Source of the DNA: Takakia lepidozioides | Taxonomy: Eukaryota; Streptophyta; Takakiopsida; Takakiales; Takakiaceae | DNA length: 64,000 nt | Assembly (NCBI GenBank): GCA_030704615.1 | Contig: CM060731.1 | Span: 90,128,756-90,192,755, forward strand | Direction of reading: 5' to 3' | Shown: positions 35,501-46,023 of the stretch, one piece after another | Position numbering within the stretch: the first letter of the stretch is position 1 | Layout of the letters: the number at the start of each line of letters is the position of its first letter | The notes under the pieces: generated by a model | Seen by the model: the letters and a program-made list of their open reading frames with translations, nothing else | The model's database searches: none | What the model was told of the DNA's origin: nothing | Translations under genes and position numbers: made by a program

Positions 35501-36167
35501 CGACACCACCCAGTTCTGGTTCTGCAGGCACGACATTATGACTTGCGTGTATGGAAGCCCAGTACGGCATACAGACAATGCCAGAGGCTCCCCCGGTGTG
35601 GCCGTGGAACCAGGCTGCGATCTGAGTCAGGTTGAGGCCGACGCCCTTACCGCCGCAGGATTTCGGATGGTGCAGCGCACTGACGTGCCCAGACAACCAT
35701 TTCCGCTTCCCAGCCTCCACCACCGACCCCTGTGAGAGCAAGAACAATGGGACACGACAGCTCTAAGCATCCTACACACCGTTGGGGGAAACAAGAAGAG
35801 GCGGCGACCTCCCTCAAAAGTGAACGAGACAAGGATGGGGAATGCACTTCGGATGAACTGTACAATCCAGAGCTCGACAGAAGTGCCCCCACCAGGATTC
35901 GGGCGTGTGTATCAGATGGCCACGGCGGGCTCAGCTGTTCGCAATGAGGTGTACACCATCACCATTTCAGAATTACCCACCTGCAATTGCACCGACTTCC
36001 AGATCATGGCGAACAAGGGGGCATCATACTGCCCTTGCAAGCATTTGTACTACGTGTACCTAAAGAGACTCCGTTGTAATTCCACAACTCATCACTTCAT
36101 ACATGCACCAGGGTTGAGCCCCCAGGAGGTTCACACTCTTCTGAATATGGATCCAGGGGACCAGTGA
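32596..36167 (+). pseudogene. MULE transposase copy 2, multiple frameshifts
   Basis: This copy aligns with copy 1 from its start (MAPNSYAIVCCPP) to its stop after NMDPGDQ. The intron is conserved at the same place (34662-34744, GTAGGC...TTCTAG, 83 nt). Recognisable parts are the Cys-rich segment near 33520-33640, DHIKRITNHQWVTMGAHVYD near 34118-34177, MAESVHSSWRASS after the intron and the SWIM finger near 35980-36060. At least five single-base indels break the frame. Because the left arm matches the last third without frameshifts, some of these may be sequencing errors near the gap rather than decay. Confidence 0.85.
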
Positions 36168-37008
36168 GCTTGGCTTGCGGTCCCAATACATGGTACGCCC
36201 ATCGGATAGTAGAACTGTACTGCTGCCAGTACCTCAGACTCTGGCCACACAAAGGTCCGACATATGTCTTGCCTACCAGTAACCTGTTTTGATCGAACTA
36301 AGATATTACTATATCGTTCACTTTGTTTCCACGTGCATGTATTTTTGTATGTTGGAGGGTTCATGTTTTTGCTTTCCGAAAACTTGCTCTCCCCATTCGA
36401 CCTCCGACAAGGAAATGCGGCGCCGAATTTCCAAGTATCGTCGTAGGTACCCCCAGAGGCGGCCTTCGCCAACACCAACCCGCTCCGAAATTTCGCACGT
36501 GCGAACCCTAATGCGGCACCCTATTTCCCAGTTCAGTTGCAAACCTTTCCCGCCGAATACCCGAAGAAGACAGAATTGTGAAGTACTGCAGACTGTATTG
36601 GTGCAGACTCCATTGGTTCAATCGCGGCAAAAGGGTCAGCTTCATTCCAATGTTAAGGCATGTAAACCGCGGAATCCTCTATACAGGCCAGTATGCGACG
36701 TCCTTTGCAGTGGTATACTGGATTTCCCGTTGCACGGTCACTTATTTCCATGAGCGGATCTATAAAACCATGAGCGGACTTGTTACTGACGACATATCTT
36801 CGCCGCATTACATGATCTGGAACGTCCAAAAACGGCAAGGTCAAATAAAAAACTATTATTTTAATACTTGTTTAATCTGCCGCATTTCCAAATTTGGAGG
36901 AGTCCGCTCATGAAATCCGCGTATCTTAGACTTCGGCTCACCGCTCATGCGGCTCATGCGGCTCATGGCTCATGGCTCATGGTTTCTGCTCATGAAATAG
37001 TAAACCTC
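35431..37008 (+). repeat. Right arm of large inverted repeat (3' half of MULE copy 2)
   Basis: This is the reverse complement of 28338-29927, apart from scattered substitutions and mostly one-base indels. It ends at 37008 with the element terminus (CATGAAATAGTAAACCTC read outward) preceded by GCTCATG repeats. Beyond 37008 the sequence is unrelated to that outside the left arm. Confidence 0.85.
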
Positions 37009-37499
37009 ATTTGGACACCTAACCTTATAGTCGGTGCAAACTATAAGCACTCGATAGTAGTGCCCTCTGCTACGCTATCGTCGGTGCAGGCTACACACTG
37101 AATGTTCAGCTTGGGTCAGCTGAACCTCATGTGAACGCAGCCAATATCAACACATTTACGAGAACTGTGGAAACCTTATATCTTATAGTCGGTGCAGACT
37201 ATAAGATAAAATACTGCCATTCCAACCGATTCCGGCATCTGCAATGCTATAGTCGGTACAGACTACACAAACAATGGTCTGCTCATGTGTGCTGTCAGCG
37301 GAGTCACTATGAAAGCAATGTTTAGCTCATGTGAGCGGATATATATCCACTAACTGATAGTTTTACAAAGAGAACATAAAATGGTTCCGATGGAACCGTA
37401 ATAGTCGGTACAGACTATAAAATCCGGGCTTTGCTCACGTGAGTAAAGCCGAAATAAGTGGGCGTAAAAAGACATTGCATGGAAAAACTGAATTCTTAC

Positions 37500-38914
37500 A
37501 TTGCGAACATAGCCTCCAAGTTGATAGTAGCGGTATGTCCACCACGACAGCCAGCTCTCCAGCGCGGGAACATCTTCATCTCGAGCGGCACCCGAAGAGG
37601 ACCACCATGCTCGGATGGCCAAAAATGTGACCTCTGCTTCTGCCTCAGTGTTGGACTGATTTTGGCCTTGCAGAGGGTGACCTATGGATTTCTTCAGCAA
37701 CTGCACATTTTGCTTTTGCAGCTGCTTCCCTACATGCTCCAGGTGCAGATGGGTGTGAATGAATGCCCACATGCACGGCTGCTCTGGTCATCGTTGGTGG
37801 TCCTACGACATAGAACATTTTGGCCCGGCAGGTGTGCATGCATGTAGGTGGATGGTTGCACAGAGAACAGATGAAGGTGTTCGGGGGCACATGGCTTTGC
37901 GATTTGAACTGACCATCGTAATGCCCCATCTAGTGAATCTCGTTGTGGGTGCCCTCCCTGAGGAAGAATGGGCACGTTCCACGAACACATCTCAGCGCAC
38001 CAACACAGTATACATACCTGCAATGACAATGCGAGTCAATGGACGGCAATAGCCAGTGAACATCTTAGGCAGAAACTGCACTTTGGAAGTCGGTGCCGAC
38101 TACAAGACCACACTTGGCAATGAGCAGGAAAAAAAAACCTCACCTGACTGCGCCGCCTTTTGTGCCAATGATAGGAAGCTTCAAGATGGTTGTCTTTGTC
38201 ACCGCCCATGGATTCCCGTCGTACTTGCGGTCCATGCCGTCAAGCTGACCTGCTGGGGATGTGTTCAACGTTGGTGGAAGCTTGTACAAACATCACCGTC
38301 AATGATCCTTGGCAGGCACTTCACCTGCTTCACTTCTATTTCTTCGAAGTTGACCTTCCCCAACTGGGATTTGGAATCAAGGTGGAGAAGCTTCAGCACA
38401 TCCACTATGGATGGGCCGGAGTGACGAAAAGTGGCTTTGTTGCCAACAAACTCGCCGCGCGGCACCTTTTTGGGAGGTGAGGCCGATGCTGGAAAATTGG
38501 GCTCCACCCTTCACTGCTGGATTTCAGAATGACGCAATCCTCTGACTCCCCACTAGACAGCTCAATGCTTTCCGTTTTTGGTTGGCGAAGCTGAGAAACA
38601 GAAGCAGCAGTGGTAGGTTCACGTGTCGTGGATTGCCTATCCAAAGTAGCAGGTGTTCCAAACACTCTATATTGCACTTCACCTGTAAATGGTTGAACCC
38701 ACGATTTTTTGTCATTGTCTTGAATTGGATCCAAAATGCGATATAGTCTGTTGGAACCATCACCGATCTCCGGCTCTTCAACAACTAGGGAGAATAGGTC
38801 GATACAAAATCTGCCCCGAATTACTTTGTCCTTGAGGAAGACATACTGTCCCTCAGCCATTACCTTGATGTCGTCCGTGCCAGGTGGGCAGTTCAGCAGC
38901 ACGAAGGAATCCAT
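37500..38914 (-). pseudogene. Diverged MULE relative lacking the catalytic core
   Basis: The minus strand starts at 38914 with MDSFVLLNCPPG, aligning with the family N-terminus. It continues through VDVLKLLHLDSKSQLGKV and VKQVKCLPRIIDGD, and the Cys-rich segment (CSLCNHPPTCMHTCRAKMFY, then TRAAVHVGIHSHP). It then jumps directly to FLAIRAWWSSSGA and ends at the same splice donor position (AAT then GTAAGA, 37500/37499). The roughly 270 residues carrying the two catalytic Asp are missing, and exon 2 is not found. It is a non-autonomous, internally deleted copy with several frameshifts. Confidence 0.7.
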
Positions 38915-39848
38915 GATCGCCTGCCTCAATACTGCGCCACACTGCTGTCCAACACGCCCGGGTGGGGTACACTGGCAAATGCTGAGAGCGTGTGAACACT
39001 CACACCCCTGTCCTGCGAGCAACAGCAGGCATGCATGGAATCTATGCAACGGACTAACGAACTGTACTATCAACGGTAAAAAATCAATTAGAATTCATCC
39101 GTATGTGTTCAATAGTATTTTTCCATCCGTCTCCATCCACTGAGGATTCTGGTGGCAACGGTCGACGTGGATCTCAAGTGGAAGAGGCACACCCTATCTG
39201 CAAGTTTCCCACCACAAGGGATGTGTTCTCGCGCTTATCCAACGCATTTCTTTTGAGCTGCGTGCATTAATTCTTCGAAGAGAAACTCAGTCTCACCAAT
39301 TGGACGAAGAACAAAGACCGGAATGGAATACTGCCACAAATGGACTGCTTGAAGTTGTTGACAACTTCAAGCAAAAGTGCTGATATTGACAGCAAAAGCT
39401 GCACATGGCAGTTCATGGGAGACGCAACTATACGAAGATAAGAAATACCCATGGACACACCCACACCGTTGCGCAGCTTCTAGGGCCACGGTGGGTGTTA
39501 GTCGGCACTGACTTTATTCAACGCCTCTCTGTAGCGGCATACGTAGGGGAAGGCGGCAACAACTATCCCCTCGAATCATGACAAAAATTGCATAATTGGG
39601 ATGTAGTCGCTGCCGACTACAAGAATTTTAAAACAATATGCCCAATTCCGTAGTTTCCATGACACTTTCATTATGAGGATAAAATATAATTCGGACGAAA
39701 TCAATGTTTAATTAACATGTAGTCGGCAACGACTACAATACTGTATGTATATTGTGGAGTACTTGAGCCGGAATACTTTAGAAAATGATTGTCCACCTGG
39801 GCACACGGATGAAAATGAGGCGCCCATTTTTCATCCACGGGGAGCGGG
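38915..39848. other. Intergenic; palindrome and AGTCGG hairpins
   Basis: No gene is seen. A 26-bp palindrome with arm GCTTGAAGTTGT spans about 39350-39375. AGTCGG-type hairpins are at about 39607 and 39720. Confidence 0.45.
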
Positions 39849-40370
39849 ATGAAGAGGTTAGGGGAGGACAGGCGGGCAGGTGGCACCCAGGTTGCAGTGC
39901 CTACATTTTGTGGAGCCGCCAGTGACATATGCGTGTCACGAGGGGGAAGTTCAAATATCTTGTGTGGTCTCTGCAACGTCATTCTCATTGAGAGTACAGA
40001 CGGACTTCGCCCCTCCTTTGCAAGGATGTCGTGCTTCCGGAACCAAAACCACTGCCCTTATGGAGGCGTGGATTATGCACTGTTTGCGCCGACATCGGGA
40101 GACGTCCTTATCTGGCTGACAGATTTCACAGACGAGTCTGGGACGAAGCGGGAATCATTGACAACGCTGGAGTATTTGCCAGGCTACTACGCTTTCAAGA
40201 GGGGTGAGGATCTAGGTCTGTCGAGTCCGTGGCTCCTCCACATCCTTGACTCCGATTTTCCCACCTACGGTGGGCGGGCAGGCAGAGTGCGCACGGCTAA
40301 GCTTTGGTGGTGGAATTGCTGCCAGTGGACCTGGGAGGAATCCATCGAAGAGACGTATACTTCTGAATGA
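39849..40370 (+). CDS. Hypothetical protein, 173 residues
   Basis: This open frame has protein-like composition with motif-like pieces CGLCNVILIES, NQNHCPYGGVDYALF and DVLIWLTDF. No family is recognised. The frame after its stop (40389-40607, GMEDETHGDCGPTT) could be a frameshifted continuation. It sits among MULE-like hairpins, so it may be cargo of a non-autonomous element or a decayed gene. Confidence 0.35.
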   Translation: MKRLGEDRRAGGTQVAVPTFCGAASDICVSRGGSSNILCGLCNVILIESTDGLRPSFARMSCFRNQNHCPYGGVDYALFAPTSGDVLIWLTDFTDESGTKRESLTTLEYLPGYYAFKRGEDLGLSSPWLLHILDSDFPTYGGRAGRVRTAKLWWWNCCQWTWEESIEETYTSE

Positions 40371-41205
40371 AGTACTTCCTCTTATCCAGTGTATGGGGAC
40401 GTTCGCATTGGGATGGAGGACGAAACGCATGGAGACTGCGGGCCCACAACACTGAAGCTTTTGATATTTGATGGTGGTTTGATTGAAGGGCACGACATTG
40501 TTGTCAACTTGAACAGGGGTGCGACAACGGCTGCAATCCACTTTACCTGGAGGAGCCCCATGACTCATGAGCTGGTCGTCAGACCAGTCGAAGTTCCGTC
40601 GACTTCGTGACTTCTATTCAAAAGGCATATGCTTTAGAGTTGCATGCACCATGAGTAGAGTTGACGTGCTTCATATGCAACTCATGTGGATCAATAAAAA
40701 AACCCATTGTGCCCTCTCATATGTGGAATCTGCATCTTTCGTTCTCACAATGTCGCACTCGTCATATCGTTTGGGATTGGGATCGGGGGTGGATTATGGA
40801 AGTGGCTGGCAGGCTGTAATTGACGCCGATTGTAGTCAGCACTACCACCTTGGAAGGGTGGTAGTGATGACTACAATCGGCGTCGATTGAAATGGTTAAT
40901 TTGCCTAGAAGGACATAGTCGGAGCCGACTATGGAGTCCATGACACCCAAAGTCGAGGCTCTTGGCCACAAGCTCCCTAATTTAACGTTCACACTACTGC
41001 GCCCCATCATACCCTATCCGCCAATGTGCCGCCGTAGGGTTCGTTGCACTGTTCTCCGTATGAAGTACGAGTATATCTTCCGGGGAGGGAAATAGAATGT
41101 GTCCATTGTCACGTACAACAAAGACAAAAAAGATTCCATATACAAGAATATGGTAGAGGACAATAGGCACAATCAATCGTAGTATGAGCACACCCTGCAC
41201 TCTTC
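40371..41205. other. Intergenic with a long hairpin
   Basis: This contains the roughly 70-bp hairpin at 40820-40889 (described separately) and an AGTCGGAGCCGACT hairpin at 40917-40930. A short coding-like frame at 40389-40607 has no recognised domain. It forms the 5' flank of the LINE. Confidence 0.4.
40820..40889. repeat. Near-perfect 30-bp inverted repeat
   Basis: The left arm (TTGACGCCGATTGTAGTCA then GCACTACCACC) pairs with the right arm, with about two mismatches around an eight-base loop. The fold would be stable as a single strand. The outer half contains the GCCGA...AGTC words of the local hairpin family. Confidence 0.85.
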
Positions 41206-41910
41206 ATGGTAGTCGGCACAGACTCGTGCGTCCTCTCCTCTGTTTGTATTGGTCTACGGAAAGTCGGCAGCGCGCAACCCCTGGCATCCAAACACTCCTT
41301 TCACCATTCACCGTCCCACTTTAAGTCCTATAAACTTGCTTGTGAAACACTTATACTTCTATGTTGTGGTGACATTCACGTAAACCCAGGCCCCTATACC
41401 ATCACCAGCATCATCAACAAGCTTCCCAAATACCATCAAGAAATATATGAATTATACTTCCAAAAAGACACTGTTTCACTCGTACCTGCGTATCAACACC
41501 TGAGTGACCACTTCTCTCCCTTTCTTCCCAACCCTTCCACCAATAACCGCAAACCCACACACCCAATTGCCACCTTTGGGCTGCCAGCCTACCAAAACCC
41601 ATCTCTAGTCAATGCCACACTTAAACTAAACACGTACCCTATACAACACCTCATATTCTCACTAATCATCACCATCTCCCCAATACCCTCAATATGTGAT
41701 GACTACTTTAAAACCCAACCAGACACACACGTATGTTCACTACTACAACAACTGCACAATTTACCCACACTACCCCATAGCTACCTAGCACCCCCACACT
41801 ACCTGCATAGCCTCCACGAATCTCTCAATCTACTACAAACCAAGCCTGGAGAAGTCCATAGCATATTGGGGATCACCTGGCACACCCAACTGCAACCACA
41901 AAAGAACTAG
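41206..41910 (+). CDS. LINE N-terminal frame with 2A-like peptide
   Basis: This frame of 234 codons has LILLCCGDIHVNPGP at residues 49-63 (GDIHVNPGP, nt 41368-41394). It matches the ribosome-skipping 2A signature D-x-x-x-NPGP, with His where Glu is common. Such motifs are known near the start of several LINE clades, where they release a leader peptide. The following residues are Pro/His/Leu-rich with no known domain. Skipping activity is inferred only. Confidence 0.65.
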   Translation: MVVGTDSCVLSSVCIGLRKVGSAQPLASKHSFHHSPSHFKSYKLACETLILLCCGDIHVNPGPYTITSIINKLPKYHQEIYELYFQKDTVSLVPAYQHLSDHFSPFLPNPSTNNRKPTHPIATFGLPAYQNPSLVNATLKLNTYPIQHLIFSLIITISPIPSICDDYFKTQPDTHVCSLLQQLHNLPTLPHSYLAPPHYLHSLHESLNLLQTKPGEVHSILGITWHTQLQPQKN

Positions 41911-42005
41911 ATACTATCGCCAACAAATTCCCATTCCTCTCCGAAAAAATTCTCACTGCAACCCGACAAGCCAAAGCAGGCATCCCTGGATATCAACCCC
42001 CGCCC

Positions 42006-42930
42006 ATGACATCACCACCTACCCCCCCACCCGGCATACACAGCCCCGCCATATTCCCAACCCCAGAACCCCCTAGATCCTCTAGTCCTCCACACACCTC
42101 CCCCTCCCAACATGCACACTCACTCAACATAACAACTTGGGATGTAGGGTCACTTGCCACCAGCATTCAAAGCGTAATCCATCTCACGGACTCTACACCC
42201 CCGCATATCATCCTATTACAAGAAACTAAACTCAACACACACAACCCCAATAGTTCCTATATCAACAAACTCCTCTCAGCCTACTATATGTTGTATGGTA
42301 ACTCATTCACAGCCGCACAGTGCCTAACCAGACGCTCCGCACCATACCATCCTACCGTGGCAGGGTGGCTTTCGGTATCCTCCGCACACATCACTACCCT
42401 AGCACCACGGTCAAAATACCTGTCGCTCTCCCTTCTCCAATCACACCTCCAAATCATCAAACTACACCTCCCCGCGCCCCCCCCCATTATCCTTATACAC
42501 TTATACATGCCCTCACACGTTGAAGATCTCCCCCTAATCCCTGATATCTTACTCACCATCTCCAACACACTAACCCAATCCTCCACCCACTCCCAGCACT
42601 ACATTCTAGCAGGCAATTTCAACAAGGACATTGCCCTCATGGGTCACACATACAATGGTATACATAAAACTCCATCCTCAGCAGACCATGAATGGGCAAA
42701 ATTTACTCAATCACACCACCTCCATTATATACCTGCCGACCACCACTATTCCAGACTTGAGGTGGACTCAACTACTCCTCCTTAAGCCTTCTTGACGGCT
42801 TCTACCTAAAGACAGAAAATGAGATCCCAACGTACCTTAACAGTCATGTGCACATTAATAGCTTATGCAACTCAGACCACTACCCCATTTTAGTAACCTT
42901 CCCACCATCCCTCATCCCCTTTAGATCTAT
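42006..42930 (+). pseudogene. LINE endonuclease domain
   Basis: Features are TTWDVGSL at the N-terminus, LLQETKLNTHN (the conserved catalytic Glu context), LAGNFNKDI (normally GDFN) and, after a frameshift near 42785, NSDHYPILVTF (the SDH motif). The order and spacing fit the APE-type endonuclease of LINEs. Loss of Asp in GDFN and the frameshift suggest inactivity. Confidence 0.7.
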
Positions 42931-43148
42931 TCCACCCATACATGTTCCACCGCCGCAATCTAGGATTTTATCCCCACTCCCCCAAAATAACATAGCCACC
43001 TTTCTAAAACACTTCCAACCAACATCCTCACACCTTATGCTAAAACTCTCCAACATACTCTCCGAAGCAAACCTCGTGCAATCCCCTAACAAAGCCTGGA
43101 TCAAATTCGAGATCATGCTCACAACTTCAATGCAAGAAATGACCAAAA

Positions 43149-43778
43149 GTGTCATTGTCACCTGCTTTGCCCCTCCCGAAATTTTGCAAACTACACGCTC
43201 AAAACAAAATGGTGGCTACCTTATCCGTACTCAGAAACGTACATGGACATCACATCTTAACACATACCACACGATCAGACGCGCCCTCACTATTATACCC
43301 ACCAAGTGCTACCCCCATACACCCAGGGAATAACTGGACAAGGGATCCCCGTATCACTTGCCTAAATACCCTAACAACATGTCAAGCACTTATGCCTCCA
43401 CCTGACAATCCCCAAGATATTCCCAACTGGATAGCTGCTCTCTCCAAAGTTGGAAGAGATGCAAAAAAATCCGCTTACAATATTACCAAACAAAAAGCCG
43501 CCGCCAATCACAAAAAAATTGTCTCCTCTTTTAACCAACTGCTACACGACCACCCCAAAAAAACTCACAAAGCCATCTTTAACCTTGCCTTCAACCCACC
43601 CATCGACTGTCTCAAATACTTGCTAACCAACCCAACAGACATCAACCAAGAAATATGGTCACAAGCATCCTCAACCTACACACCCACAGTTACAAACTAT
43701 TTACGTCCCAGTCTCCACATTGCCAACTGTATGTGTAAAGCTAAACACTATCCAAGGCATGATATAGATGGCTTCTAA
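43149..43778 (+). pseudogene. LINE linker between endonuclease and reverse transcriptase
   Basis: An open frame of 209 codons overlaps another (42848-43333) in a different frame, so a frameshift lies near 43200. It contains KKSAYNITKQKAAANHKKI, a Lys-rich segment typical of the region before LINE reverse transcriptase. No catalytic motif lies within it. Confidence 0.5.
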
Positions 43779-43794
43779 ATAGACAACAGGGGAT

Positions 43795-44706
43795 CCCCAA
43801 CGGATCGCATTCTAGACTTATTCACAATTGATCTCTACGAATCATATCTTAAAAAACTATCTAAATCTAAAGCCCCGGGCCCTGATCTTATACCAAATGC
43901 CATACTTCAAGCATTGGACCCTCAACTTCATCACCTCCTTTTTAATTTTTTCCAACTATGTTACAAACTGAAACGAATTCCATACTCCTAGAAGCATAAC
44001 CGCACTATTTTACTCTTTAAAAAAGGTGACCTTACAGATCTCAGTAATGACAGGCCCATAGCATTGGCCAACACCATATACAAGCTATTCACTAGCACGC
44101 TCACCACAATGCTCTCAAGCTATGGCGAACAACACCAAATTCTCAGTGACCCCCAAGAAGGATTCCGAGCTACACATAGTACAACACGACAAATACAATA
44201 TGTTCTATCCGCCCTCGAAGACGCTTACAAAGCAAGACATATATCTTTTATATATCGATTTTAAAAATGCTTTCGGCTCCTTAGACCATGTTAGATTACT
44301 CACTATCATGCTTGACCTTGGGTACCCTACTGATGCCGTCCAACTTATAGGAAACATCTACACAAACAGTACCACTGAATACTTTGGTGCATAGTATGGC
44401 TCCACCCCGCCAATCCCCATCCTCCGAGGAACTATCAAAGGTGACACCTTAAGCCCATATCTATTCATTATTTTCCTAGAACCCCTACTCAGATGGCTAG
44501 CCCGTGGTAAGCTTAGATATCAATACAAAACCTCCTCAAGTGACATTTCAGCTGCAGCATATGCAGACAATCTCGCCATCCTGGCGCATAAACCACAACA
44601 CCTAAACCGACAAGTTAACAAACTATTTAGATTCAATCTATGGTCAGGCATGGAACTCAGCTTACACAAATGCGCCATCACAGCCGGCTCACTAAAGCTG
44701 CTATAG
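43795..44706 (+). pseudogene. LINE reverse transcriptase domain
   Basis: Motifs in order are SKAPGPDLIPNAIL, RPIALANTIYKLF, QEGFRATHSTTRQI, LLYIDFKNAFGSLDH, KGDTLSPYLFIIFLEPL and AAAYADNLAIL at 44551-44583. The active-site box reads YADN rather than the usual YADD, which should abolish polymerase activity. Stops (for example after RIPYS) and a frameshift near 44255 confirm decay. Confidence 0.85.
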
Positions 44707-44883
44707 CCTCACATTGTAAACTCTATGTACACTACTAAAACACACCCTTCCCCTTCCTGGGACCAGACGAGCCATACACTTACGTAGGTATCCAATTAAT
44801 ACCCTCCCTCACTTGGCACATCCAAAAAGAATCTACATCATCCAAACTCGCTACCAAAAGTCTGGCCCTGCTCAAATCCCCAA

Positions 44884-45354
44884 TTGCCATTCGACCAAAA
44901 TTATCAATCATTCAATCAGTACTACAAACACAAACTCAATATTCGTTCTACGCCGCACCCTTCTCCCTACCAGACATCAAAAAACTTGATAAAAGCATTA
45001 TTCATCTTACAAAGTGCGTATGTGGCCTACCAACTAGTACCCCTAAATGCCCTCACGCAACTCCCAACTGACAGCTACGAAATTGGTTCTAGCCCATTAA
45101 TCATCTCATATGCTCGTACATTAGGCACACAATTAAAAGAAGCACTCAACGATCCTGGGCATCTCGGTATCATTTATCGGGGACTCCTCAAATACCTTGC
45201 ATTAAAATACAATGGCCTTTACTCACTATCATCCTTGCACCCACAAACCTGCCTACACTCCCCCACGGCACGCACACTACTCATCCTACGCCAAATGAAA
45301 ATTAGCATACAAACCGATCTGCCAGATTACCCTAACACCTCGTCAGCCTTATAA
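44884..45354 (+). pseudogene. LINE C-terminal segment
   Basis: The 156-codon frame has QLPTDSYEIGSSPLIISYA followed by LKEALNDPGHLG, resembling the helical region downstream of LINE reverse transcriptase domains. There is no RNase H signature. It lies in frame-shifted order with the domains on both sides. Confidence 0.5.
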
Positions 45355-46023
45355 CACGCGTGGCTCACAAGCCATTTCTTATCACAATTTGACATCTCTC
45401 ATCCAAAACAAAAAATCCCCATCCTCACCTATTTCAAAGAACGTCACATTACCACCCTCACCCAACTTACTACCGCCACCGGCCATCGACTTTTAAAACC
45501 AAGCGAATTCATTCTTAAATTCTCCCGAGCTACGACCAAAACCAATCGATACCTACACCATCTTCGCACCCTCTTTTGTCATCCATCAACAACATGCACT
45601 CTTCAATGCGATCTCCCATGTCTTTACTACCCCCATACGGCTCAAGACCTGCTCCCCCAGTACCGATCTACCCCTACCGCCTCCATCTACCAAACATTTA
45701 AAACGGCATATGCCACCAATACCCATACAGTCACAGAACCCGGAACCCCCCTCTCAACTACCTAGTACACAACATACCGAACCTGACCACAACTTGCATA
45801 TGCCATTTAACCGCTCATCTAATACGCAAAGCTCCCCCATCCACTCCCAACTAATCACCGCAGTCTCCCCCCTACCCTCACCATACTATGATGACAATAA
45901 CAATGCCTACATCATTGAAGCCATATTACCCAAACGTCAATCGATGCCTTTGGTGCCACCTGCATTGATACATACTACCACTGTAAATGGGCTGGTACTC
46001 CTCAGAAGACAACACATGGCAGA

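Larger units (their letters stand above)
37020..41230. repeat. Dispersed AGTCGG...CCGACT hairpins
   Basis: About a dozen short hairpins of form (T)AGTCGG-NN-C-CGACT(A) or close variants occur at about 37029, 37073, 37187, 37251, 37403, 38088, 39607, 39720, 40917 and 41211, often within TATA-containing surroundings. The same family recurs at 58454 and 59545-59700. They do not form a regular array and lie on either side of, and within, other features. Confidence 0.7.

Noticed and set aside
28338-37008. One giant element with 1.6-kb terminal inverted repeats
   Set aside because: The arms include coding sequence of the same transposase in both directions, no direct duplication flanks the outer ends, and a contig join lies between them.
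39849-40370. Assigning a function to the 173-residue hypothetical protein
   Set aside because: No domain or motif could be recognised with confidence, so it is left as hypothetical.
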